64,000 bases of DNA from Ruminococcaceae bacterium YAD3003. GTDB taxonomy: Bacteria > Bacillota > Clostridia > Saccharofermentanales > Saccharofermentanaceae. The stretch's first letter is position 1, and every line of letters starts with the position of its first letter. The stretch lies in assembly GCA_900107185.1 (NCBI GenBank), contig FNPA01000014.1:1-64000 (forward strand). The letters are read 5' to 3'. Of the stretch, positions 8,587-18,012 are shown one piece after another. The notes under the pieces are model-generated. The model was not told the DNA's origin. It saw nothing but the letters and a program-made list of their open reading frames with translations, and ran no database searches. Made by a program: the position numbers and the translations under genes.

Positions 8587-8617
8587 GAGTGTGCTCCTGA
8601 AAATTGAGGAGCACCTC
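8587..8617 (+). promoter_or_regulatory. Leader hairpin before the phosphoesterase gene
   Basis: GAG-T-GTGCTCCT pairs with AGGAGCAC-CTC, giving 11 bp with one bulge and an 8-nt loop. It ends 18 bases before the start codon, just ahead of the ATAAGGAGA ribosome binding site, and no T-run follows. It may stabilise the mRNA or modulate translation. Confidence 0.4.
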
Positions 8618-8634
8618 ACATAAGGAGAAACAAC

Positions 8635-9219
8635 ATGAATTACTATATTGCAGATACACACTTCCGCCATGGAAATGTCATGGTATACGACAAGCGCCCG
8701 TGGGATGATGTCGATGTCATGGAACACGACATGATCGAACGCTGGAACAAGAGAGTCACTGACAAGGATGATGTATATATCCTGGGTGACTTCTGTTGGG
8801 GCAAGAAGAAGGACTGGCTCCGACTCCTCTCTCTGCTCAAGGGAAAGAAGCACATCATCTGCGGCAATCACGATCCGAAGAATTTCCCGCAGGAAATTTT
8901 GGATCTACTCGCTGAGCCGCCGGCTCACTATATGGAGATCAAGGATGGTGATTACTATCTCGGCCTCTGCCACTACCCGATCATTGCTTACCACAGTGAT
9001 GCAAATCCGAACACGATTCTGCTATACGGACACGTGCATAACACGATCGAGTTTGATGCTGTAAATGAAGCAATCAAGGCAATGAAGAAGAAGTGCCAGG
9101 AGGCAGGTTTCGACTACAAGGGAAACCTCTATAATTGTTGGTGCGGTTTCTTCGACTGGCAGCCTGCAACGCTCGAAGAAATTCTCGCGAATGAACAGGC
9201 ACATCAGAAATTAGATTAA
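8635..9219 (+). CDS. Calcineurin-like metallophosphoesterase
   Basis: 194 residues with TAAGGAG upstream. Metal-binding motifs are in the usual order: ADTHFRHGN, LGDFCWG, CGNHD, and the C-terminal CHYPI and GHVHN. The short length is typical of phage- and island-encoded phosphoesterases of the YfcE/YkuE type, which hydrolyse phosphodiesters or phosphomonoesters in the cytoplasm. The substrate is unknown. A hairpin precedes its ribosome binding site. Confidence 0.9.
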   Translation: MNYYIADTHFRHGNVMVYDKRPWDDVDVMEHDMIERWNKRVTDKDDVYILGDFCWGKKKDWLRLLSLLKGKKHIICGNHDPKNFPQEILDLLAEPPAHYMEIKDGDYYLGLCHYPIIAYHSDANPNTILLYGHVHNTIEFDAVNEAIKAMKKKCQEAGFDYKGNLYNCWCGFFDWQPATLEEILANEQAHQKLD

Positions 9220-9307
9220 AAGAGGATGGAAGACTTAAATGTTATAATGGAGCTGTTTTAATAAACGACGGCCCTGATACCGTCAAAGCGTTAGAAAGGT
9301 TCCTTTC

Positions 9308-11437
9308 ATGCCTGAGACAGATCTTACCAAAGCGTTATCCGAATGTTATGAGGCAGCCAAGAGCGGGTATAAACTTGCTTCGAACGAGAAGGCTGTCTTG
9401 GACAGCATTTTGAATTCCGCCAAAGATGAAATCAGGGATACAGCTATCGAATATAAGACTTCACCTTGTGAGGTCATTGGTATAGGCGAGACTCTTGAAG
9501 ACCAGCTCGGAGAGATTCAGCAATCCGCAGACAACCTAAGACTATCTTTCGAAGAGGATCTGGAGATCCTGAAAAACGATCTCGAGAAGTTCTCCATTAC
9601 TCTCTTCGGAAGGACCATGGCCGGTAAATCCACTCTGATGGAGGTCCTCACGGAAGGTGACGGATCAGCAATTGGAATGGGCGCCCAGAGAACTACCCGC
9701 GACATAAGAAAATATGAGTGGAACGGACTGTCGGTAACTGACGTTCCTGGAATCGGTGCGTTCGAGGGCGAGGAAGATACGCGTCTTGCTTTCGATGCGG
9801 CCAAAACTGCTGACCTCATCGTGTTCCTTTTAACCGACGATGCACCTCAGGCTGTTGAAGCCGACTGTTTCAGACAGGTAAAAGATCTAGGTAAGCCCGT
9901 GATAATCATCATGAACGTCAAGGTTTCCATTGATGGCAATAAGAGCATGAAGCTCATATCACGCGACATGAACCGCGCCTTCGATGAAGAGCGTATTGAG
10001 GAGATCAGGAAGCAGTTTTGCAAATTCGGTGAGTCCTATGGACAGGACTGGAATAGTGTTCCCTTTGTCGCAACTCACCTGAAAGCAGCTTATGAGGCCG
10101 TTAAATGCAGCAAAGCATCAGACGAAGATATTAAGCAACAGGAAGCCTTATGGCGTGAAGTAAGCCGCATAGATCTTCTTAAGGAACTCCTCTGTGAGGC
10201 AGTTCAGGTCAGAGGTAAATATATAAGAGTAAAGACCTTTGCCGACATCATCGCAAATCCCATGATCGAAGCTATCTCTGAATTAGATCTGCAGAGCCGG
10301 ATGAATACTACTCAGGGCAGGATCGTTTCTGACAAAAAGCGCGCCCTGCAAAAGCGTAAGGATTCCTTTGTCAAAGAAGGTAACCAAAGAATTGAATCCT
10401 TCATGATGCGCCTTAAGACTGAGCTCCGCGCAGACATTGCTTCATTTGCCGAAGACCACTACAACGACAAATTAGCCGATATCGAATGGGGCAAAGTAAT
10501 AGAGAGCAAGGACCTGGAAGGCAGATGCAGAGAACTCCTGGATGACATGGAATCAGAAGTAGACGGCATCATCGCAGAAACAATCCGCGAGATGGAGAGC
10601 GAACTGCGTTACGTCTCAATCGACAGTATCGAGAGGAGCTTTCTCACCCCTGCCCTGATCGATGCCAAGAGAATCGTAGGCTGGACGAGCCTTCTTCTTG
10701 GCGGCGGCGGAACTGTTGCAGCAGCGATCCTTACATTGACAGGTGTTGAGATCGCAGCAGGTCCTGTCGGATGGATAGCTGCAGGAATTGGCCTCGCTGG
10801 CGGTATAGGACTTCTTTTCCTCGAATCAAGAGGAGATAAGCTCGCCAAGGCACGCGCACGATTGGAGAAGGAACTTACTGAATCAGTTAACGCAACATGC
10901 GACAGCATTTGGACACAGCTCGAGAAAAACCTGGACAGACTCATTGAGGGTAAGATCGATCTGGTTCTTAATGAACTTACAAAGATCGAAACTGTAATGG
11001 AGTCGCTCGCTAATACACAGGACGAACTCGCTGATTCCTTAAGAGAAGAACTCCGCTCACTTAACATGACATTTACGGGCAAGATTGCATCTGCTGTATT
11101 CGGCGAAGAAGATAATAACTATATGAGCAATATCGTTACCTCAGCAAGAATCCCCGGTGTCTGCACGCTGCTCGTTGAAACAGAAAAGGGCGCTGTAAGT
11201 GATGACTTCAGAACCAGGTTGTCCGATCTCATTTCCGAAGACATCAGATTCGTAACAGCGGGCGAAGACAAGGCGCAATTTGCATCCGAAGTATTGGACG
11301 GAATGGTAAGTCCTGAAAATATATCTTATGAAAATGAGAACGAGATGCTCATGATCAATACAGATGAGAATGACATCAGGATATATAACAATTTAAGACT
11401 TTTAGAGCAGTTCGCATCTTACAAGATCGGAGGATAG
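9308..11437 (+). CDS. Dynamin-like GTPase, first of a pair
   Basis: 709 residues. The G domain starts near residue 95: G1 GRTMAGKST (101-109), G3 DVPGIG (145-150) and a degenerate G4 (MNVK instead of NKxD). A long helical stalk follows, interrupted near residues 455-505 by a glycine- and alanine-rich hydrophobic hairpin that could insert into membrane as in bacterial dynamin-like proteins. The neighbouring gene starts 3 bases after the stop, so the two probably form a heteromeric membrane-remodelling complex. Confidence 0.85.
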   Translation: MPETDLTKALSECYEAAKSGYKLASNEKAVLDSILNSAKDEIRDTAIEYKTSPCEVIGIGETLEDQLGEIQQSADNLRLSFEEDLEILKNDLEKFSITLFGRTMAGKSTLMEVLTEGDGSAIGMGAQRTTRDIRKYEWNGLSVTDVPGIGAFEGEEDTRLAFDAAKTADLIVFLLTDDAPQAVEADCFRQVKDLGKPVIIIMNVKVSIDGNKSMKLISRDMNRAFDEERIEEIRKQFCKFGESYGQDWNSVPFVATHLKAAYEAVKCSKASDEDIKQQEALWREVSRIDLLKELLCEAVQVRGKYIRVKTFADIIANPMIEAISELDLQSRMNTTQGRIVSDKKRALQKRKDSFVKEGNQRIESFMMRLKTELRADIASFAEDHYNDKLADIEWGKVIESKDLEGRCRELLDDMESEVDGIIAETIREMESELRYVSIDSIERSFLTPALIDAKRIVGWTSLLLGGGGTVAAAILTLTGVEIAAGPVGWIAAGIGLAGGIGLLFLESRGDKLAKARARLEKELTESVNATCDSIWTQLEKNLDRLIEGKIDLVLNELTKIETVMESLANTQDELADSLREELRSLNMTFTGKIASAVFGEEDNNYMSNIVTSARIPGVCTLLVETEKGAVSDDFRTRLSDLISEDIRFVTAGEDKAQFASEVLDGMVSPENISYENENEMLMINTDENDIRIYNNLRLLEQFASYKIGG

Positions 11438-11440
11438 TTT

Positions 11441-13159
11441 ATGTTACAGATAGCCGAGTTGTCCCGCTCCAAGGAAGCGCTCAAGGAAAAGGCATCCCGT
11501 GCACTCGCAGATGCAGGGATCACCGGTGCTATAGAGGACAATAATTCTGACAAAGTAAAGATAGTTTTTGCCGGCCAGTATTCAGCAGGAAAATCTTCGA
11601 TCATTAAGATGCTCACAGGCGATGACACTATCGATGTCGGCGCGAAAATAACGACTCAGGAAACACATACCTACGAATGGAACGGTCTTGAGATCGTCGA
11701 CACTCCAGGCGTTCACACTTCTCTCCGCCCTGACCACGATGAAATTTCCTATAAGGCAATTGCTGAAGCAGACATACTTGTTTTCGTGGTGACGAATGAA
11801 CTGTTCGATTCATATATGGCTGACCATTTCAGACGCCTTGCCATTGATAAGGACAAGGCCGGTGAAATGATCCTCGTAGTAAATAAGATGGACCGTGCAG
11901 CAAAGGGCAACACCAAAGAACAGCAGGACATTATCCGTGAAGACTTAAGGTCAGTTCTGGCGCCCTATACGCCTGAGCAGCTGCATCTGTCATTCATTGA
12001 TGCCCAGTCTTATCTGGACAGTGTTGAAGAGCGCGAAGAAGATCCGGAGCTGGCAGACGAGCTCCTCGCGAGATCAGGATATAACGAATTCATCGACACA
12101 TTGAATCTCTATGTATCTGAAAAAACTCTTACATCAAAGCTTACGACAGATCTTTATGTTCTAGATAACGAGCTCGACAAAGCGATCTCAGACCTTACAC
12201 CAGGTTCAGAAGATGCCGACATCGATGCACTCGAAGAGAACTTAAAGCAGCAGCGTCACATGCTGATCGATGCACGTACCAGAATGCAGAGAGAAGTATC
12301 TGACATCTTCGCAGATTCTGCTGCAAGAATCAGGGAGATAGGTCTTGATGCAGCAGCATTAGTTGATTCGGATGTCGCCAAAAACGACTTGGAAGAAAAG
12401 ATCGCACAGCTCGGCAAGACCGCTGAAGAACTCATTGAAAATACCAGGAGCAAAGCTGACGATCACGTTCATTCATGCTTCCTGGAACTTGGTCAGAGCT
12501 TTGTAGATATGGAGTCCACAGAATTCACACAGAATCTGAAGATCAGGCTCGTCGACAAATATGACAACCTGCCTGACACGGTAAAGAAAGTCTTTGTCAC
12601 CGCAACAGACCTGGAGAAAAAAGGAGATATCCTGGTTGGTACTCTCGTTAAGTCCGGCATTCCTGAGATGCTGTCACTTGCTGATTCATCCTATAAGGCA
12701 ATCAGGCTCACAGACAACACCCAGAATTTCTTAAGGTCTTCCCTGCACTCGATGAACACCGGCACGAAGCTCGTGAGCAAGGCAGGAAAGGCTGGTTCCG
12801 TAGCGTCGAATGTTGCCAAAAAATCTTCATCGATCTTCGGTGTCGTAGGCGTCGGATTGGAATTGGTTCTTCAGTTCAAAGAAGACTACGATGAGCAGCT
12901 CAAATTAGAAGCGATGAAGAACAACCGCCAGAACATCAGATCTGAATTCAACACTGCAGCTTCAGAACTCAACGACTATGCTACTGACTACATCAAACAG
13001 TGCGTCACAGAACCCATGGAGCAGTCCATAAGGTCCGTCGAAGATAATATCTCTGAATTAAGAACCACACGTGCTGACAGATCCGAACAGTGCCAGAGGC
13101 TCGAGAAGATTCAGAAAGATGTTCAGGCACTTATAACGAAGATTCACGAAATAGCATAA
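11441..13159 (+). CDS. Dynamin-like GTPase, second of a pair
   Basis: 572 residues with GGAGG upstream. The G domain is complete: G1 GQYSAGKSS (45-53, the dynamin-type form), a threonine-rich switch I, G3 DTPG (87-90) and G4 NKMD (148-151). The remainder is predicted long helices, with a hydrophobic patch FGVVGVGLELVLQF near residue 465 as candidate membrane paddle. Adjacent dynamin pairs are known from Campylobacter and from LeoABC of enterotoxigenic E. coli. Here it is translationally close to both neighbours. Confidence 0.88.
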   Translation: MLQIAELSRSKEALKEKASRALADAGITGAIEDNNSDKVKIVFAGQYSAGKSSIIKMLTGDDTIDVGAKITTQETHTYEWNGLEIVDTPGVHTSLRPDHDEISYKAIAEADILVFVVTNELFDSYMADHFRRLAIDKDKAGEMILVVNKMDRAAKGNTKEQQDIIREDLRSVLAPYTPEQLHLSFIDAQSYLDSVEEREEDPELADELLARSGYNEFIDTLNLYVSEKTLTSKLTTDLYVLDNELDKAISDLTPGSEDADIDALEENLKQQRHMLIDARTRMQREVSDIFADSAARIREIGLDAAALVDSDVAKNDLEEKIAQLGKTAEELIENTRSKADDHVHSCFLELGQSFVDMESTEFTQNLKIRLVDKYDNLPDTVKKVFVTATDLEKKGDILVGTLVKSGIPEMLSLADSSYKAIRLTDNTQNFLRSSLHSMNTGTKLVSKAGKAGSVASNVAKKSSSIFGVVGVGLELVLQFKEDYDEQLKLEAMKNNRQNIRSEFNTAASELNDYATDYIKQCVTEPMEQSIRSVEDNISELRTTRADRSEQCQRLEKIQKDVQALITKIHEIA

Positions 13160-13184
13160 AGTATTTAACTCAAAGGAGTACACC

Positions 13185-13742
13185 ATGGCAGATACAAAAC
13201 TTATCCTGGTTTGCAAGGATAAATCTATGATAGAAGACGTCACCAAGATCTTAGTTGCTTCCGGAAACATCCGGGAAGATGAAATAGAAGCGTGGGAAGA
13301 AAAGACTTGGGAAGTTAAGGCCAAAGGCGGTCCAATCGGCTCCAAGGTTCTCCTCGTTGGCGACATCAAAGATTCAACTCCACTCTCCTGCTTCATCGAT
13401 ATTAAGTACGAGAGATGGGGCATCCTTTATGGTGTTAATCCGAGATATGCTCTTATCACCGCAGAAACGATTTACATTAAAGATAATGCAAGATACCAGG
13501 CATTCATGACCGATTACAATGACACAGTCGGCAAGGTTCTCGAAGCTCCTGCAGAAGATCAATCCAACAAGGTCGCAAAGACAATTGGAACAGTTGGTCT
13601 GGCAGTCGCCACCGGCGGTGCAAGTCTCGCTGCGCAGAAGCTTTATGACGACAACAAAGTTCTTACAGAAAAATCCCGCCAGCTCTGCCTGTTTGGTGTA
13701 TGGCATTTTGCGAGAAATACACTGGGAGAGTTAATAGGATAA
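13185..13742 (+). CDS. Small partner protein of the dynamin-like operon, unknown function
   Basis: 185 residues starting 25 bases after the second dynamin gene with AAAGGAG upstream, so it is the third gene of the operon. I do not recognise a family. A mixed alpha/beta N-terminal part (about 1-125) precedes a small hydrophobic glycine/alanine stretch (about 131-148) that could touch a membrane. By position it may recruit or regulate the two GTPases. Confidence 0.7.
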   Translation: MADTKLILVCKDKSMIEDVTKILVASGNIREDEIEAWEEKTWEVKAKGGPIGSKVLLVGDIKDSTPLSCFIDIKYERWGILYGVNPRYALITAETIYIKDNARYQAFMTDYNDTVGKVLEAPAEDQSNKVAKTIGTVGLAVATGGASLAAQKLYDDNKVLTEKSRQLCLFGVWHFARNTLGELIG

Positions 13743-13766
13743 GTGTGATTTAATCCCGCTATCTGA

Positions 13767-14171
13767 TCACTCAATCACCACAACACTATACATGTCCTCT
13801 ATCTTCACTGCCTCACCGTCTGTGAAGATAATCGTGTTGTTGTATTGATCGATCGTTCTGGCATTGCCTACTTTGGAGTGGTAACTGCCACCCTGTTTTT
13901 TCTTATCAGGAATGAAATAAGTTATGCGGATCTTTGGTCTGTCAGGAAATCTCTCCTGAAGTTTTTGTAGCTGCATATTTAATTCCGTGAGTTCGTCTTC
14001 TGAAATCTCGCGTCTTTCTTCGGTCAACCTCTGTGTTTCTGCAACTGCATCTTCGTAACCGACGAGCGCGGCGAACGGTGAAAACTGGGCAGCCCTGTCG
14101 TGAATGCTCATGGGAGGAAGATCCGGATAGAACGGTCTTGTTTTGTCTTTGATGTCATCGTAGTTCTTCAT
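13767..14171 (-). CDS. yolD: YolD-like protein
   Basis: 134 residues. It carries the YolD signature around residues 24-44 (HDRAAQFSPFAALVGYEDA) and a C-terminal small beta domain. YolD-family genes sit beside Y-family polymerases in Firmicutes and their mobile elements and are thought to act with them, in a role compared to UmuD. The start overlaps the polymerase stop by 4 bases, so the two are translationally coupled. Confidence 0.88.
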   Translation of the reverse strand: MKNYDDIKDKTRPFYPDLPPMSIHDRAAQFSPFAALVGYEDAVAETQRLTEERREISEDELTELNMQLQKLQERFPDRPKIRITYFIPDKKKQGGSYHSKVGNARTIDQYNNTIIFTDGEAVKIEDMYSVVVIE

Positions 14172-15652
14172 GCTTTGTGACCACCTATCTGACCATTTCT
14201 CTCCATCTGGGTGCCGCCTTTGTTGAGATTCTTTGCTTTGACAACGGCATTCTTACCGTACTTGTGTTTTATCTCCAACATGGCTTCCTGTAAGAGGCGT
14301 TCCTTGGTGAGATCCTCATTCTTTTCTTCAGGTTCTTTATCCATATCGAAAATACTCAGCTGCTCTCTGGTTTCTTCCTGAGGGATCTCGTTCTCGCTGA
14401 TTACATCACATGCTGCAATGCCTATACGTCTGGATAAAAGATTGGTATCTGCAATGGCGTCAAACAGCTCCATAACCTTTTCCGTGATTATCTTTGTAGA
14501 TGAAGTATGCCTTCCGATATTGATCGTTCCGTGAGCGTGTTTTGGCACTTCCCTGCCGTAGTAATCTATCGTGGTCTCGCCCATGTAATTGCCACTTGCA
14601 AGACTCTCTTTGTCGTAGCCGATGGTTAAGACTAATTGGTTGGTGACAACACCTTTCTCGACGAGATCAAGAGATAACGTGTCTGCCATCTCCCAAACAA
14701 TAAGACGCGTAGTCTCATAGTCTGTGGGTTCTTTTAATACCTGACCTGTAGAGATGCTGTTGTTGTCCGGACTGTATTCCTTAACGTCTTTTATCGTCGT
14801 CGGTTCTATGCCCCATGCATGGTCGATCAGGAGTTCTGCATTCTTACCCAAGACCTTATAGAGCTGCGCTATGTGCTGCCTGTTGGTAGAGCATCTGGCA
14901 ATGTCTCCCATGGTATAAAGACCGAGCTTTTCGATCCTTGCGGCAGTGCCTCTTCCGACACGCCAGAAATCAGTAAGCGGCATGTGCGACCACAGTTCTT
15001 CTTTGTACTTTTCTTCGGATAGTTCAGCGACTCTGACGCCGTCGCTGTCTGCAGGGATATGTTTTGCCACGATATCCATAGCAACTTTGCAAAGGAACAT
15101 GTTAGGACCTATTCCTGCAGTAGCAGTAATGCCCGTTGTGTGAAGTACATCCTTTATCAGCATCCTCGCGAAATCGTGGGAATTTAAGTTATATAACTGC
15201 AGGTAGTTCGTTGCATCGATGAACACCTCATCGATCGAATAAGAAAAGATATCTTCCGGTGCGACATACTTCAGATAGATGCCGTATATCTGTGCAGAGA
15301 CCTTCATGTATAAAGACATCTGCGGCGGTGCAACGATATAGTCTATCGCTACTTCCGGATGAGATTTAAGCTCTGTATTAAAATAACTCTTCCCTGTAAG
15401 CTTCCTGTTTGGCGAAGCATAGAGCCTGTCGTTATTTAACTGCGTAACGCGCGATACTACTTCGAAGAGCCTCGCTCGTCCTGATATGCCGTAACTCTTA
15501 AGCGAAGGTGACACAGCAAGACATATGGTCTTTTCCGTTCTGGTCGGATCTGCAACAACAAGGTTTACATTTAGAGGATCAAGATGCCTTTCCACGCACT
15601 CAACACTGGCGTAGAAAGACTTAAGATCGATAGCAACATAAGTCCTGTCCAT
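14168..15652 (-). CDS. Y-family translesion DNA polymerase (UmuC/DinB-like)
   Basis: 494 residues. The palm domain has AIDLKSFYASVE with catalytic D9 and SIDEVF with D141 and E142. A helix-hairpin-helix region and little-finger domain follow. It belongs to the UvrX/ImuB/DinB2-like branch of Firmicutes that is paired with YolD, and should bypass DNA lesions with low fidelity. A basic tail, rich in KNLNKGG, follows the core. No clear LexA box was found in the 210-bp upstream gap, so SOS control is not shown. Confidence 0.92.
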   Translation of the reverse strand: MDRTYVAIDLKSFYASVECVERHLDPLNVNLVVADPTRTEKTICLAVSPSLKSYGISGRARLFEVVSRVTQLNNDRLYASPNRKLTGKSYFNTELKSHPEVAIDYIVAPPQMSLYMKVSAQIYGIYLKYVAPEDIFSYSIDEVFIDATNYLQLYNLNSHDFARMLIKDVLHTTGITATAGIGPNMFLCKVAMDIVAKHIPADSDGVRVAELSEEKYKEELWSHMPLTDFWRVGRGTAARIEKLGLYTMGDIARCSTNRQHIAQLYKVLGKNAELLIDHAWGIEPTTIKDVKEYSPDNNSISTGQVLKEPTDYETTRLIVWEMADTLSLDLVEKGVVTNQLVLTIGYDKESLASGNYMGETTIDYYGREVPKHAHGTINIGRHTSSTKIITEKVMELFDAIADTNLLSRRIGIAACDVISENEIPQEETREQLSIFDMDKEPEEKNEDLTKERLLQEAMLEIKHKYGKNAVVKAKNLNKGGTQMERNGQIGGHKA

Positions 15653-15862
15653 AGATCCTGATCACTCCATAAAGACATGGTTTTCTAAAGGATAGCAGAA
15701 TAAAGGTGGTGATATTGGGACAAAAATTATTATCAACGTCGCTAATAGTGTTTGTTTTCCACATTGCTACTGTATTTCTCTATTTAATTATATTGAGCTA
15801 TTATTTTTTGTGTAACTTAAATTCTAGACTGTTGCTTATTATCTAATAGGAGTTGTCAGATT

Positions 15863-17956
15863 ATGTGTGTCGAGAAAAAATATTCAGAGCTTAATACTGA
15901 AGACGAGTTAAGTCAAAATGTTTCATTCTATTGTTATAGCTATGTAATTGTTTTTAAAGGTGGAGATAAAACTATCGAATCACCAATTGTTTTTGGAACT
16001 AAAAATGAATTAAAAGAGAGCGCAAATGGAGAAATGCACCAATTCGATCCAGCACTTGCAAATATTTTACCGGCAATCAGTTATTGTTTGCATCTTCCGA
16101 GATTTGAATGGGATACATTGAATGATTTTAAACCAAGAATTAATAAGGCCATTGGTGATATATATCATCATATTATACTTCTTCCTTCAGTAATGGCTTC
16201 ACAAATTCAAATGTATCAGCCAACACTCATAATCTATGATGATAATTGCGAAGATTTCGAAATAAAACAATTACAGACAATTAATGTTGAAATAGATTGT
16301 GTGCCAGTTTCCGCACTGACAGATAAGTTATTGACATCTCATTGGAAAAAACTATATGAAAAAAGAAAGTTAATCGAATATGAACCGATAATATCTTTAA
16401 ATAACCAGCATTTGCTTACAGAAGATCAAAGACTGATTTTGCCATCTTTATTCTTTTCACGTTTTTACAATGATATATCTTTAGATTATCAACTGGTACA
16501 TGATATGAAGGATCATACAGAAAAGATAGTAAGTGATTATTGGAAAAGAATATTGTGGTTTGAAACTCTCGCAAGATGCTCTGAAGCATCATTGATAGAC
16601 AATAATACCTTTAATAATGAGTTCGAAAAAACAAAAACACAAAGCCGTATTAATGTGGTTATTACCCTTCCTGGTATATCCAGAAAGCAAAGAGAATTGC
16701 GCGGGAATTCAGGTGATCTTTCTGATATGGAAGCCGAGGTAATACGATTGATGGCTTTGCGAAGCGCCATAGCTAAACGTGCTCTTTTAATAGAGTTACC
16801 TCTATTGTCTAATTCTCTGTACAATCAACTGAACAGCTTGGAGGTTGATCTCAAGGCTGAAATAAGATCAAATAACGACTCTGTAATAAGAAGACTTAGA
16901 CAATTGAGTGTAGAACTATCTTCTCAATTATCTGAAGAACAATTACATTTAATTAAGACAGCAAATCAATTAACTGTATATTCTGATTTCCCTTTTGGAT
17001 TGGCTATTTTTGATGATGATGACGTATCTCTACATAGTTATCAGAATGTAACCTACCGCCCCATATCCCCATTGGCGAATAGTTTGAAATTTGAATTGCT
17101 GGCCACTGAAAAAATAGATTTTACTAGGAAAGTAAAAGTTCTATTTGCCGAGTGTATTATTGATAATAAGGAGAATCAATACTGTAGAGAGTGTTCTGAA
17201 AAGCTTCTTGATTATATGAATAAATTGTCAAAAGCCGATGGGAAAATAGAAGTTACATATCGCGAAACACTTTCGGTATCATCTTTATTGTCATTTTTAG
17301 AAGAAAACCAAGATGCAGATGTTCTTTACATATCAGCACACGGTTTTTACGATTATTCAAATTATAAGGCGGGAATCTGCGTTGGTGAAGAAAATTGGAT
17401 GGCAGAGGATTGTTTTAGTGTTCCACCTCTTGTTATTTTAAGCGCTTGTCATACTAATCCTCGTGGAACTGGTTGCGTTAGTATTTCTGATATGTTTCTT
17501 CGTTGGGGTGCTGTTGCGGTTTTAGGCACATATATTCCTATTGATCCCCAAAGAAACGCATACTTAATGGCACGACTTTTTTCTAATATTTCTAGATCAA
17601 TTTGCAATAAACTACCTTACAAAGATTTGCTTGAGTGTTGGTCTGGTTGTACTGCAACAAATATTCTTGTAGAAATGATGTCTGAATTAGACTCCTTTGC
17701 CAAATGGTTAGAAAAGAAAAATAAGAGTGGAATCACTCACATAGAAGATTTTGAGAAGAGAGCACGTAGCAGGACAATGATTGCTAGGAAATCATATGAA
17801 GACACCTGTTCTATAATAAATGAAATGCTTAACGAAGAAGGGTTATCCGGGAAGTTTTCTAACTTGTTATCTGAACATAACTTCTTTCCGGAAATGTCCT
17901 TTTATCAATGGGAGGGAAAACCTGAAAGTTTTATCCTAAAGCATATAATTATTTAA
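15863..17956 (+). CDS. CHAT-domain (caspase-like) protease protein
   Basis: 697 residues, AT-rich, with AGGAG upstream of ATG. The C-terminal third is a CHAT peptidase domain: catalytic His493 in YISAHG and Cys529 in LSACHT, followed by the GAVAVLGTY strand typical of the family. The N-terminal 400 residues are not recognised and contain an arginine- and leucine-rich helical part near 285-370. CHAT proteases act as effectors in several prokaryotic immune systems, where they are triggered by a sensor partner. No obvious partner gene is adjacent, so the N-terminal part may be the sensor. Confidence 0.85.
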   Translation: MCVEKKYSELNTEDELSQNVSFYCYSYVIVFKGGDKTIESPIVFGTKNELKESANGEMHQFDPALANILPAISYCLHLPRFEWDTLNDFKPRINKAIGDIYHHIILLPSVMASQIQMYQPTLIIYDDNCEDFEIKQLQTINVEIDCVPVSALTDKLLTSHWKKLYEKRKLIEYEPIISLNNQHLLTEDQRLILPSLFFSRFYNDISLDYQLVHDMKDHTEKIVSDYWKRILWFETLARCSEASLIDNNTFNNEFEKTKTQSRINVVITLPGISRKQRELRGNSGDLSDMEAEVIRLMALRSAIAKRALLIELPLLSNSLYNQLNSLEVDLKAEIRSNNDSVIRRLRQLSVELSSQLSEEQLHLIKTANQLTVYSDFPFGLAIFDDDDVSLHSYQNVTYRPISPLANSLKFELLATEKIDFTRKVKVLFAECIIDNKENQYCRECSEKLLDYMNKLSKADGKIEVTYRETLSVSSLLSFLEENQDADVLYISAHGFYDYSNYKAGICVGEENWMAEDCFSVPPLVILSACHTNPRGTGCVSISDMFLRWGAVAVLGTYIPIDPQRNAYLMARLFSNISRSICNKLPYKDLLECWSGCTATNILVEMMSELDSFAKWLEKKNKSGITHIEDFEKRARSRTMIARKSYEDTCSIINEMLNEEGLSGKFSNLLSEHNFFPEMSFYQWEGKPESFILKHIII

Positions 17957-18012
17957 TGGCATTTTCGATTAATTCAATAGCGTTAAAAACTAAGATGAAA
18001 TAATACTGCCAA

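Noticed and set aside
15653-15862. Possible LexA box between the polymerase and CHAT genes
   Set aside because: No sequence close to the Gram-positive consensus CGAAC(N4)GTTCG was found in this gap.
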